Source of the DNA: a virus
Reading direction: 5' to 3' (one strand)
Virus record (IMG/VR): IMGVR_UViG_3300025806_000073
Location: 1-38,148 of that record
DNA: 38,148 bases
The notes below the pieces were generated by a model. It ran no database searches and had not been told where the DNA came from. It saw only the letters and a list, made by a program, of their open reading frames with translations. Shown here piece after piece: positions 7,817-15,781 of this stretch. Both the position numbers and the translations under genes were made by a program. Numbering within the stretch: the stretch's first letter is position 1; every line of letters starts with the position of its first letter.

Positions 7817-8214
7817 TGCTCTAACTCCTCTACTTTGACTGTTCCCACTTGAACAGTGCGACACTCTTCAAGCTCTTCCTTAATTGCAGGAGGAGCCGCT
7901 GTGAATTTACGCTCTTCTACGGCGAACGTCAGCTTGCCGTAATGTTTGGCGTTCTCTGGCGACATGTTGTTTAACGTGTCACGCAGTTTGTCCTGATCCC
8001 ATGTGACCTTCTTGCCCACAGTGACCTTTAGCCTTTGGTTGCCTTCTGCGATTTGCGCAGTGCCAAAGTCCTTGCCATGCGAACGCAAAATGTCTCGCGC
8101 TACTGGCAAAAATGTATCTGATAGTTGTTCTTCAACGTCTTTGAGTTCAAGGCGCATCTCACTGATAACGTGCTTGAGTTCGTCTCGACGCTCGAATAGC
8201 TCACGACTGTTCAT
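7813..8214 (-). CDS. Hypothetical coiled-coil protein of the recombination operon
   Basis: 133 aa. An N-terminal coiled coil (LFERRDELKHVISEMRLELKD region) is followed by a beta-rich segment (NQRLKVTVGKKVTWDQDKL) and an acidic tail. ATG 8214 sits 6 bases after AAAGGA; ATG 8220 directly abuts the site and is less likely. It is the first gene after a TTGACA promoter, and its stop overlaps the Sak4 start (ATGA). Similar proteins precede Sak4 in other phages, but I cannot name an activity. Confidence 0.7.
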   Translation of the reverse strand: MNSRELFERRDELKHVISEMRLELKDVEEQLSDTFLPVARDILRSHGKDFGTAQIAEGNQRLKVTVGKKVTWDQDKLRDTLNNMSPENAKHYGKLTFAVEERKFTAAPPAIKEELEECRTVQVGTVKVEELEQ

Positions 8215-8250
8215 GTCCATTCCTTTCCGCTTTGAGTTACTAGAGTCCCA

Positions 8251-8281
8251 ACTATAACCATATGGTGTGGGTTGGTGTCAA
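8251..8281 (-). promoter_or_regulatory. Sigma70-like promoter of the recombination/replication operon
   Basis: Minus strand: a perfect TTGACA -35 (8281-8276) and -10 candidates TTATAG (spacer 18) or TATAGT (spacer 19) at 8257-8251. The -35 overlaps the stop codon of the DUF1064 gene. A perfect palindrome ACCATATGGT (8257-8266) lies in the spacer and could be an operator. The nearest downstream gene starts at 8214. Confidence 0.55.
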
Positions 8282-8652
8282 GAACTTTTTTTAGAAAGAA
8301 ATATCTCAATGCCAAGACAAGCCTTCATGAGCTTCTTTTTCAGCTTAAACTCAGGCGTTTCAACGCCCTTGGCGTCTTCGACAATTTCATGCCACACGCC
8401 GTCTTTGTCTTCGCGCTTGTAGCGGAAGTCAGCAATGTATGCACATATCTTTTGGTCATTAACGATTAGGTTGTAACGAACTTGTAACTCAAGGTCTTTG
8501 ACCGTTCCTGCTCGTTCGAGTGACTTTATATATAGATACCGCTCCGATTCCCATTTCGAATCAAACTTAATGCCTTGCACAGTTACCTTTTTGTTTCCGT
8601 ATTTGGGTCTTGACCCACGCCGCTTGGGATTATATACAGGTGAAAAGGTCAT
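8278..8652 (-). CDS. DUF1064 family endonuclease
   Basis: 124 aa. The pattern KYGNKKVTVQGIKFDSKWESERY, then LELQVRYNL, YIADFRYK and WHEIVEDAKGVET matches DUF1064. These are phage nucleases of the VSR/PD-(D/E)XK class, thought to act as Holliday-junction or branch endonucleases. Probable active residues are the Glu of WESERY, the Asp of ADF and the Asp and Lys of EDAKG. It is at the head of the replication genes, divergent from the plus-strand regulator with 19 bases between the start codons. No convincing Shine-Dalgarno precedes the ATG. Confidence 0.85.
   Translation of the reverse strand: MTFSPVYNPKRRGSRPKYGNKKVTVQGIKFDSKWESERYLYIKSLERAGTVKDLELQVRYNLIVNDQKICAYIADFRYKREDKDGVWHEIVEDAKGVETPEFKLKKKLMKACLGIEIFLSKKSS
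8610..8638 (+). promoter_or_regulatory. Plus-strand promoter for the ribbon-helix-helix gene
   Basis: TTGACC (8610-8615), a 17-base spacer and TATACA (8633-8638), 34 bases before the regulator start. It lies inside the opposing DUF1064 coding sequence. A perfect inverted repeat GGGTC-TT-GACCC (8605-8616) covers the -35 and could be an autoregulatory operator. The -10 is imperfect. Confidence 0.5.
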
Positions 8653-8671
8653 TTATGGGAAGGAGACTCCA

Positions 8672-8887
8672 ATGCCAAACCCCGGAAAATATAAATCCGT
8701 AGGTGTTTCTATAGACGCTTACGACAAACTGGTTGCCATCGCGGATCATGAGGATCGTGCAATAGGACGACAGCTTGCACGCATGATCGAAGAAACATAC
8801 GAAAACATCAATCGTAATGTCAAGTCTTCCTACACGCTGCCTGCTAGTTCAGGAATTGGTGGTCTGGCTTCTGTTATCGAAGACTAG
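8672..8887 (+). CDS. Ribbon-helix-helix (CopG/Arc-like) regulator
   Basis: 71 aa, the only supported plus-strand gene. ATG 8672 follows AGGAG by 6 bases; the longer open frame upstream of it is antisense to DUF1064. YKSVGVSIDAYDKLVAIA, then RAIGRQLARMIEETYEN, has the strand-helix-helix order of RHH DNA-binding dimers. The strand residues (KSVGVS) would contact DNA. The tail is short and Ser/Gly-rich. Its stop overlaps the converging 961-aa gene by 4 bp. The position between the early and late blocks, plus palindromes in nearby promoters, suggests it controls phage transcription. That is inference. Confidence 0.8.
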   Translation: MPNPGKYKSVGVSIDAYDKLVAIADHEDRAIGRQLARMIEETYENINRNVKSSYTLPASSGIGGLASVIED

Positions 8888-11769
8888 AGTAAGCCAGCGT
8901 TACCCAAGCCACCTAGTAGTGTCGAGGCCACTGCTGGGTTTTCTCGCGCTCTTTCTCTAAGTGTTTGATTCGCGGCTGCTACAGAGGGCATTTCAGAAAC
9001 TGGTTCAACACTTGGAACCGGAACACTTGTTCGGTTTACACGAGGTGCTGCCGGGGACCTTCGATCAGATTGAAGTTGATTTTTAAAATCATTTGCTATT
9101 TCAGAAGCTCCTGATTTCATTGAGCTATAAGTATCTACAATCTCTCTAGTGCCTTGTTGTTTGGCAAAAGACGCAGAAGTATCATTCAAAACTTTTAAAA
9201 ATACTTGCATTTTGCCAGCTTTAGTTTTTTCTTTTGCTGCTTCTTTTCCGTACCTAGCCGCAAAAGATGTATAGAATGGCCCAGTTGATAGAAATCTTCC
9301 GACCATACTAAGCCGAGCAAGTGTTCCTATATTTTCTAATGGATTGGCTGCAATGTTCGCGGCAACAAGATCACCGCCTTCAGCCGATGACCCTAAAACT
9401 TTCATGTTTCTTCCGAATAGTGCTATAGAATCAGCTTCGGCTTCAGGAAATAAAGCTCTTAATTTGCCAGACTTTTCAGCTTTTATTAAGCGGTCAGATA
9501 AAAGTCTAAATGCTTTTTTGTCTGTCATAAATGTATGCTCGAAATCTCCAATTAGATTTTGCATGTAGTATGACTGTAGTTCGGCTAGTTCATCTGGCTT
9601 GTTTTGAAAAAACTTTGACAATTTAGTAATGTCATTACCTTTTACAGATGGACTTGCTAATAAATCTGCCGCTTCTTCTGGCATTAATGACCCAGCGCGA
9701 AGTTTCCTAGCAATAGCTGCTTTGTCAAACTGGGCCTTTTCCTGCATCGCGTCTTTAATATTACGAAGCAAATCAACGCCAGTTTCATTTCCACCCGCAT
9801 TTAAATAATCATCTATAACGCTTTGATCTACGCGAGTTAAGGACAAAGAGTCCATTTGATCTGCAAGCTTTCGAACTTCAGATACTTTAGAGCCGAACAA
9901 TTCTTCGGCTGTTCCACCTAAATCTTCTAGTTTTTGCTTGAACTTGCTACCACTAAACTTTTTAGAGCTATCCAAAGTTGACCCTGATTCACGCATCGTT
10001 TTGCGCAACCACTCAGCCGCAGAACGCTCTCGTAAAGTATCAAAAGCGTCTCGTCCTAAATTTTTTTCTAAAACCTCTTTTGCGTCTTTAAGAAGTTTTG
10101 GATTATCGTTTTGTATAAAACGACCATAAGCACCTTTAGGGTTTAATTCTTTTTCGCCTTTGACGACACTTTGTAAACTTTTTATACTTGCAGCATCCGA
10201 AACTTTTTCAAAACTGTTCATGCCCTCCTTAAAAAAGCTACGAAGTTTTGGTATTTCCTTAGCTACATTTCTAAAAAGTTTCTTATCCGCTGCTGTTAAG
10301 TCGGAAGCAGCTTTTCGATTCATAGCGTTGTTAACAGATTTGGGGGATATGAAGTCATCTAGCTTGTTAAGGAACTTATCCTTCATAATTTTAACGCTGT
10401 CAGAGCCGTAGTTGCCCATCCAAGTGTCATTAAGATTTTTTCGAGCTTTATAAACTTGCGTGAATGAAGCATCATCAGGCAACTTCATTAACTCATCTAC
10501 AGCTTCACGAGATTTTCCCAAATTGCCAGAACGAGCCGCTATTAGTCTATCAAGCTCCAATTTGGCGTCAGCTTTCAATCCGCGAGTGTTGAAAAGCGCA
10601 GTATCTCCAACAGCACTATTTGTGAGGTTTTCGAGGTTAGCAAACTTTTCTTTTACCTTGTCATCAAAAGCCTTATATGCGCCAACAAAAGCGTTTTGTA
10701 TGTCAGCATTTAACAACTCGTCCTTATTCGCGGCCTTACCTATCTGAACAGCAATGTCATCCATGTGCTTAATCAAGTTAGTCATTGTGCTTTTTTCTGC
10801 CTGCAAGAGAGCAGTGTCTCCTGATTCCACAGCATTCGTTAAGATTGCAGCCGTAGCATCAATGTCAACACCGCCATCAGCGCCATAAGCACGCAGCTTT
10901 CCCAAGTCCTGCATGATTTGTTCGTGATTTTGTCGTAACCGCGCTGACGTACCAAGAGCTTTTTCAGACATAGCCTGTTGTCTGGCTACAATAGAATTTG
11001 CGCCCATAGCCGATAGTGACGGTTTATAATTTGAGTCTATAGCCTCTGCGACTTCTTTTTGAGTTTCAGGGGCGAGCTTACTTCCCGCTCTTCCACGACC
11101 TGTAACCGCTCCAAAAGATTTGCCAACTAGACCAAATATACCTTCACCAGCCCCTGCGATAGCGGCTTCGATTAGCGCATCTTTACCAACCTCACCAAGT
11201 GTTTGCTCTTGGGTCCCCCGTAAGGTTTCAACGCCTTCTTCTAATAATTTTCCGCTACCAGAACCTATTGCAGCACCTATTGCAGCACCTAAAATTGGAA
11301 TAGGAATCGCGGCTTGTCCAGCTATTGCGCCACCGATACCACCTACTATCTCCTCACCCGCAGCGCCCACAAAGTCTTGCAAGTCAGACAGGCTAAATCC
11401 ACTTTCGTCAATCATGATAGGCTTGTCAGTTTCTATGCCAAGCAAAAGTGCGCCTTTTGGAGTAATCGCTAAATTTCCACGATTATCTCTAGTATAGTCA
11501 CCTTCCCTAAAACCAAAGCGACCAAGGACTTTTTCTTCTTCTCCAGAAGTTTCAGCGCCAGCAAGTTGTCGCCTTAGCTTGTTGTTCGTAATGCCAGTTT
11601 CTGTATCAAACTCTTGACCTGATTGAGATCGTTCAATCCGAGACTTACGTTCTGGTCTTTCACTCATAACAATTCTTTGTATTTTGCTCTTTTCGATAGC
11701 TGTAGGTGAGTCTCCTGCAATCTGAAACCTCATGACCCCACTATCTGTTTGAACTGAAACAGAACCCAT
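8884..11769 (-). CDS. Large internal virion / DNA-ejection protein
   Basis: 961 aa, the last late gene. Gly/Ala-rich hydrophobic stretches (about 134-172, including GGIGGAIAGQ and AAIGAAIGSGSG, and about 197-224) could insert in a membrane. The remainder is mostly charged helix, with a disordered tail (DRRSPAAPRV). This combination resembles ejection proteins such as P22 gp16 or T7 gp16, but there is no visible lysozyme motif. It starts 5 bases after the 673-aa stop. By eye it is AT-richer than the 657-aa gene. The specific function is inference. Confidence 0.65.
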   Translation of the reverse strand: MGSVSVQTDSGVMRFQIAGDSPTAIEKSKIQRIVMSERPERKSRIERSQSGQEFDTETGITNNKLRRQLAGAETSGEEEKVLGRFGFREGDYTRDNRGNLAITPKGALLLGIETDKPIMIDESGFSLSDLQDFVGAAGEEIVGGIGGAIAGQAAIPIPILGAAIGAAIGSGSGKLLEEGVETLRGTQEQTLGEVGKDALIEAAIAGAGEGIFGLVGKSFGAVTGRGRAGSKLAPETQKEVAEAIDSNYKPSLSAMGANSIVARQQAMSEKALGTSARLRQNHEQIMQDLGKLRAYGADGGVDIDATAAILTNAVESGDTALLQAEKSTMTNLIKHMDDIAVQIGKAANKDELLNADIQNAFVGAYKAFDDKVKEKFANLENLTNSAVGDTALFNTRGLKADAKLELDRLIAARSGNLGKSREAVDELMKLPDDASFTQVYKARKNLNDTWMGNYGSDSVKIMKDKFLNKLDDFISPKSVNNAMNRKAASDLTAADKKLFRNVAKEIPKLRSFFKEGMNSFEKVSDAASIKSLQSVVKGEKELNPKGAYGRFIQNDNPKLLKDAKEVLEKNLGRDAFDTLRERSAAEWLRKTMRESGSTLDSSKKFSGSKFKQKLEDLGGTAEELFGSKVSEVRKLADQMDSLSLTRVDQSVIDDYLNAGGNETGVDLLRNIKDAMQEKAQFDKAAIARKLRAGSLMPEEAADLLASPSVKGNDITKLSKFFQNKPDELAELQSYYMQNLIGDFEHTFMTDKKAFRLLSDRLIKAEKSGKLRALFPEAEADSIALFGRNMKVLGSSAEGGDLVAANIAANPLENIGTLARLSMVGRFLSTGPFYTSFAARYGKEAAKEKTKAGKMQVFLKVLNDTSASFAKQQGTREIVDTYSSMKSGASEIANDFKNQLQSDRRSPAAPRVNRTSVPVPSVEPVSEMPSVAAANQTLRERARENPAVASTLLGGLGNAGLL

Positions 11770-11774
11770 AATTA

Positions 11775-13796
11775 CTAGCCCCTTATATCGTAGTCTTTTA
11801 TTTTAACGCCATTATCGTCAACAGATTCAGTAAAGTTAATGTAGTTCACATCTCCAAAACTTTTGTCAAACATTTTCAAAACTTCGGCATATTGGTACTC
11901 GCCTTCTTCATTACCCCTATATTGACGGCGATCCAAAAATGTATCCACGATAGGGTCTAATGTTTGTTGCGACGATTTAAATAATTCTTGCATTGTCTGA
12001 ACAGACATTACAGCTTTGTCTATATCTCCAAATGTCTCAAAGTTTCCTAACGCCGCTTTAATATCACTAACGTCAACATTGGAAATGCCGTTCCCTGTTT
12101 CTTGAGTAAGGAACTTTTTAAATCTAGCTAAAACGCTTCTTTGCAAGACTTCAATTTGCGAAGGTATGCTAACTTCGTCACCACTTGGATAGCTCAAATC
12201 CATACCCATAGAGTTTCCAACTTCTATAAGTCGAGATAGTATTTTTGTTCCTGCTGTGCCGCCAAAGCTATCTGATCCAAGGTCTTTCATATCCAGAAGA
12301 AGACCCTCCATTTCCTGAAGCGTATCCATTCCTTGAGCGGTTTTTTTGTAGGCACTTGCCACTTCTCTTGAATCTATAAGGGGATCAGACCAAACCGTTC
12401 TGCTTCCAAACTCTGTGTCTTGACCTCTACCTAATTTTATTTCTTGAGCACCAATTCTTAAAGATTGCTGTTCTGTGTTTTTTAAGGCTTCAGTAAGTTT
12501 ACTACCGCCCTCCAACTGAGCTTCCAGTATCTTCAATCTACGCTCATTAGCGTAATCTAAGTCTTTTAAATAAAGCTCTTTCTTTAATGCTCTATTAGAT
12601 GCCTCGATTGCTTTGGACGCGTCTTCATCAGATTTTATCTGTTGCAGCGCATATTTCCCTGCTGAAATTCTAGCAGCTTTAGCGTCTGCTGTCGCCTTAT
12701 CCAAGGCAGGTAATGCTGATTCCCCAGCAGAGGCTACAGATTGTAGCATTTTCCCGACATTAAATCCTTTGCCAGCTTTATTTTGCATCAATGCAAGTCC
12801 AAAAGCCATAAGCGCACGGCTTTTATCTACTTTACCACTTGCGTCTATTCCGGTGGCCTCTTCAAATTCTTTTTTGTAACGCTCCAAAGCATCAGATTTT
12901 GATTCTTTTTGAGGAGGAGTTTCTCCTAAAGCACTTTCCCTGTCTTTCATCGCCGCAGCAAAAGCATCATTTAAATTTTCACTTGTAAGGCTTTCCCCGT
13001 AAGATTCTTCTAAAGATTTTACAAGAACGGGGTCTATGGAGCTAAGGATTTTTTGGTTAGCGGAAGATGCACCGTCCATGTAAGCTTTCCGCTCACCGGG
13101 CTTTTCTACAACTGTTCCGCGCCCACCGCCTGTTATTTCTTTTAAAATTTCTTCTATTCCGTCAGTTGATTCCTCGACAGACGTTTCAGCAGCTTGTGTC
13201 TCTGTATTGTCTAGGGAGGAAAGTATGCTACCTATTTCATCAAGTGCTGAGGGCTGGAATACTGCCTCTTCGCCTAAAGCCTCACGAGCCGCTATGTCGC
13301 TTTCAGCGGCTTGCTTTTCAAGCAAAGCCTTTTGATTTAAGTTTCCAATCGGGTCTGTCTTAAAGGCATTGTCTTGTATCTCTCTGCGAGCCTTTTCTAA
13401 AGAAGATATTTCTTCAGCCCTGCTTTGAGCGGGACTAAATCGAACACCACTAGGAGAAACTAATTGCCCCCCGCCTCCAAAAAACCCACGGTCGTCTTGC
13501 ACTAATCCCTCGATTAAAACATTTAAATCATCAGAACCAGATGTTTGATCCATGTATTGTTCTAAAAGATCATCAGGCAATAAGCCACTTTCAGCAAGCT
13601 CCATAAACGTAGCCATTCTTCCGCCTGCCCCAAAGCCTCCATCGTAAGCGGGGATGTTTATCATAGTACCTGCGGCCTCTGGGCCTTCACCCGCAAAAAG
13701 ACTTTTGAGTTCAGCCCCTAAACCTTTGTTGTCAGGATTGTTGGCATAATTTTCGTATGCTTGTTTTTGTCTTTCTAATGGGTTCAGAAGAGCCAT
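11775..13796 (-). CDS. Probable internal virion protein, 673 aa
   Basis: Mostly helical and acidic. A region near residues 320-385 (KVDKSRALMAFGLALMQNKA, then GKGFNVGKMLQS and SALPALDKATADAKA) is of a type seen in structural proteins encoded beside podovirus tail genes. Long charged helices follow. GAGGT precedes the ATG. It sits between two other large virion-type genes, so an ejection or core-complex role (as P22 gp7/gp20/gp16 or the T7 gp14-16 set) is likely but not shown. No enzyme motif found. Confidence 0.6.
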   Translation of the reverse strand: MALLNPLERQKQAYENYANNPDNKGLGAELKSLFAGEGPEAAGTMINIPAYDGGFGAGGRMATFMELAESGLLPDDLLEQYMDQTSGSDDLNVLIEGLVQDDRGFFGGGGQLVSPSGVRFSPAQSRAEEISSLEKARREIQDNAFKTDPIGNLNQKALLEKQAAESDIAAREALGEEAVFQPSALDEIGSILSSLDNTETQAAETSVEESTDGIEEILKEITGGGRGTVVEKPGERKAYMDGASSANQKILSSIDPVLVKSLEESYGESLTSENLNDAFAAAMKDRESALGETPPQKESKSDALERYKKEFEEATGIDASGKVDKSRALMAFGLALMQNKAGKGFNVGKMLQSVASAGESALPALDKATADAKAARISAGKYALQQIKSDEDASKAIEASNRALKKELYLKDLDYANERRLKILEAQLEGGSKLTEALKNTEQQSLRIGAQEIKLGRGQDTEFGSRTVWSDPLIDSREVASAYKKTAQGMDTLQEMEGLLLDMKDLGSDSFGGTAGTKILSRLIEVGNSMGMDLSYPSGDEVSIPSQIEVLQRSVLARFKKFLTQETGNGISNVDVSDIKAALGNFETFGDIDKAVMSVQTMQELFKSSQQTLDPIVDTFLDRRQYRGNEEGEYQYAEVLKMFDKSFGDVNYINFTESVDDNGVKIKDYDIRG

Positions 13797-13807
13797 GATT
13801 TACCTCT

Positions 13808-15781
13808 TTATTGTGCGCCTTGGTAGGTAGCATACATGCCTACACCTTGAAGGAATGGGTTGGGGGCTTGTGACGGTTGTTGTGTATAAGCACCGTACAT
13901 TGAAGCGGATGGAGCGCCAGTCAGGAAGTTCTGAGCGTAGCTGTAAGGCGCAAGAACTTCTTGAGTGTATCCAAGCTGGTTCTGACGTTCGAACTCTTTA
14001 GCCTGTTGATCGTACTCGCGCTGTTTACCACCAATGCCGTACATGTAGTTAAGATCAGCGGGAGCCATGCCAGCGTAGGCAGTACCAATGTCAGCGGAAG
14101 TTCCAGCCAACGCGCCGTAGCCCTTACCGATATTAGCCTCTGCCGTACCGAGATTGCCAACTGCCGATCCTAAACCACCAGTTAAACGACCTGCTTCAAG
14201 GTTGCGTTTGTTTTCGTCCTCTTTCGCACGAGCTTGCGCTTCTGCGCTTGATAGACCCATGCTACGATACATGTCAGCCGCTTTTAACATACGACCTTCA
14301 GCGTCTTGGAATGCGCTTCCTTCAGCAGTAAGTTGTGATCCAGCTAATGAGCCAAGAGCCGTCCCAGCAGTTTGTTGACGCTTTTCGCCAGACTCAAATG
14401 CGCTTTGACGGGCGTTCTCAACTGCCTGAGCAACTGAACTTTCAAGCTGCGCACCTGTAAGGCCACGCGCCTTGCCATCTTCAAACGCTTTTTGCCTTGC
14501 GCTGTTGATCATTTGTTCGGCATTTATGGTGCGTGATGCACCTGACTCGAATGCTTTTTGACGAAGTTGCTCTTCAGTTTGTGAAAGTCCAGCAGACGTT
14601 CCAGCCGCAGCTAATCCACGCTGTGCCGCATCTTCATACGCTTTTTGCTCAATGGTTGTACCACGAGCGCCTAGCTCACCTGTCAAGCCAGATGCTTGCA
14701 ATGCACGCTTGCGAGCCGATTCGTCAGTTGCCATCGCACTTGCCAACGCTTTGTCGTATCCTTGCGACATCAAGTTGGCTACTGTGTTTTGTTTTGTTTC
14801 TTCGATTGCACGAGCAGTCTCTGCGGCTTGTACGCCTGCACGAGAGCCTCCAAATGCGCCTGCGCTTATTGCTTTTGCTGTGTCACCTTGACGGCGTTTT
14901 GCGCCCTCACGGGTAATTCTATCCATTGCCGCATCAACGACTTGAGCCTTGTAAGGGTCCATAAACGCTTGTGTTGCGGAAGCTGGATCAAAAGCCCCTA
15001 AACCTTGTTCTGCTAGTTCAAATGCACGACCCGTGCCACGCTCGAACGCTTCACGCGCCCCAAACTCACCTTCGCCAGCCTTTTTCAAAGCGTCACGAGC
15101 TTCGCCTAATCCACCGCTAAGTTGATAGTCACCTGTGCCTTTGCGAAGACTTGCCTCATCAACACCAAACGTTCCTTGCCCACTGGCTATTCCTGAACGT
15201 GCGGCGTCATAAGCTGTTTTATCTACGCCAAACACATCACGACCACCTTCGATAGATGAGCGAGCATCGCCGTATAGAGCATCAGCCCTTGCTTTGGCGT
15301 CGAATGCTTGAGTTCCTTGATCCGCACGAGTTTTCGCGCCTGAAAGAGCAGTGTCGTATATGCTTTTTGCGTCTACGCCACCTGTACCAGCATCAATGTA
15401 AGTCTGGGCATCTGGAAAGTAATCAGTAAGGGCATCTGCAATAGTACCTGCGCCCGTGTCGAACTGATCAGCGGCATCTGGAAGATAGCGAGCCTTTCCC
15501 TCTGCATCCATGAAGTATGTGTTGGCGCGATCCATAAACGCTTGACGCTCTTCAGGAGTGTCAAAGGTTTGGTAAACAGCACTTTGGAGCGGGTCTTCAC
15601 CAGCTTGAACATAATCAGGAACTTTAAATAAGTCTGGATACGCTTCCGCATCCATAATACCGCCCTGAAGAACGCCGTCTTCATCGGGTACACCGAATAT
15701 TTGTCCGAGTAACGCCTCATCGTATTCCTGCATATACGCAGGGAGTTGGCGTATGGCTATACTTGTGGTTGGGTCGCTCAT
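13808..15781 (-). CDS. Ala-rich helical internal virion protein, 657 aa
   Basis: An Ala/Gly/Gln-rich helical protein with degenerate repeats of about 35-45 residues around (Q/R)KAFExGxxR: QKAYEDAAQRG, QKAFESGASRT, QKAFEDGKARG, QSAFESGEKRQ and SAFQDAEGRML. The N-terminal about 110 residues are acidic. The C-terminus is Tyr/Gln-rich (YGAYTQQPSQAPNP). Repeated amphipathic helices fit an internal core or ejection protein. The start shares one base with the preceding stop (TAATG). Its GC is visibly higher than the next two genes. Confidence 0.6.
   Translation of the reverse strand: MSDPTTSIAIRQLPAYMQEYDEALLGQIFGVPDEDGVLQGGIMDAEAYPDLFKVPDYVQAGEDPLQSAVYQTFDTPEERQAFMDRANTYFMDAEGKARYLPDAADQFDTGAGTIADALTDYFPDAQTYIDAGTGGVDAKSIYDTALSGAKTRADQGTQAFDAKARADALYGDARSSIEGGRDVFGVDKTAYDAARSGIASGQGTFGVDEASLRKGTGDYQLSGGLGEARDALKKAGEGEFGAREAFERGTGRAFELAEQGLGAFDPASATQAFMDPYKAQVVDAAMDRITREGAKRRQGDTAKAISAGAFGGSRAGVQAAETARAIEETKQNTVANLMSQGYDKALASAMATDESARKRALQASGLTGELGARGTTIEQKAYEDAAQRGLAAAGTSAGLSQTEEQLRQKAFESGASRTINAEQMINSARQKAFEDGKARGLTGAQLESSVAQAVENARQSAFESGEKRQQTAGTALGSLAGSQLTAEGSAFQDAEGRMLKAADMYRSMGLSSAEAQARAKEDENKRNLEAGRLTGGLGSAVGNLGTAEANIGKGYGALAGTSADIGTAYAGMAPADLNYMYGIGGKQREYDQQAKEFERQNQLGYTQEVLAPYSYAQNFLTGAPSASMYGAYTQQPSQAPNPFLQGVGMYATYQGAQ

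Noticed and set aside
8498-8671. N-terminal extension of the plus-strand regulator
   Set aside because: It is antisense to DUF1064 and unlike an RHH protein. ATG 8672 has an ideal AGGAG site and gives a normal 71-aa RHH length.
14533-14916. 127-aa plus-strand open frame rich in Leu and His
   Set aside because: Antisense to the Ala-rich 657-aa gene. Composition is the mirror of that gene's codons.
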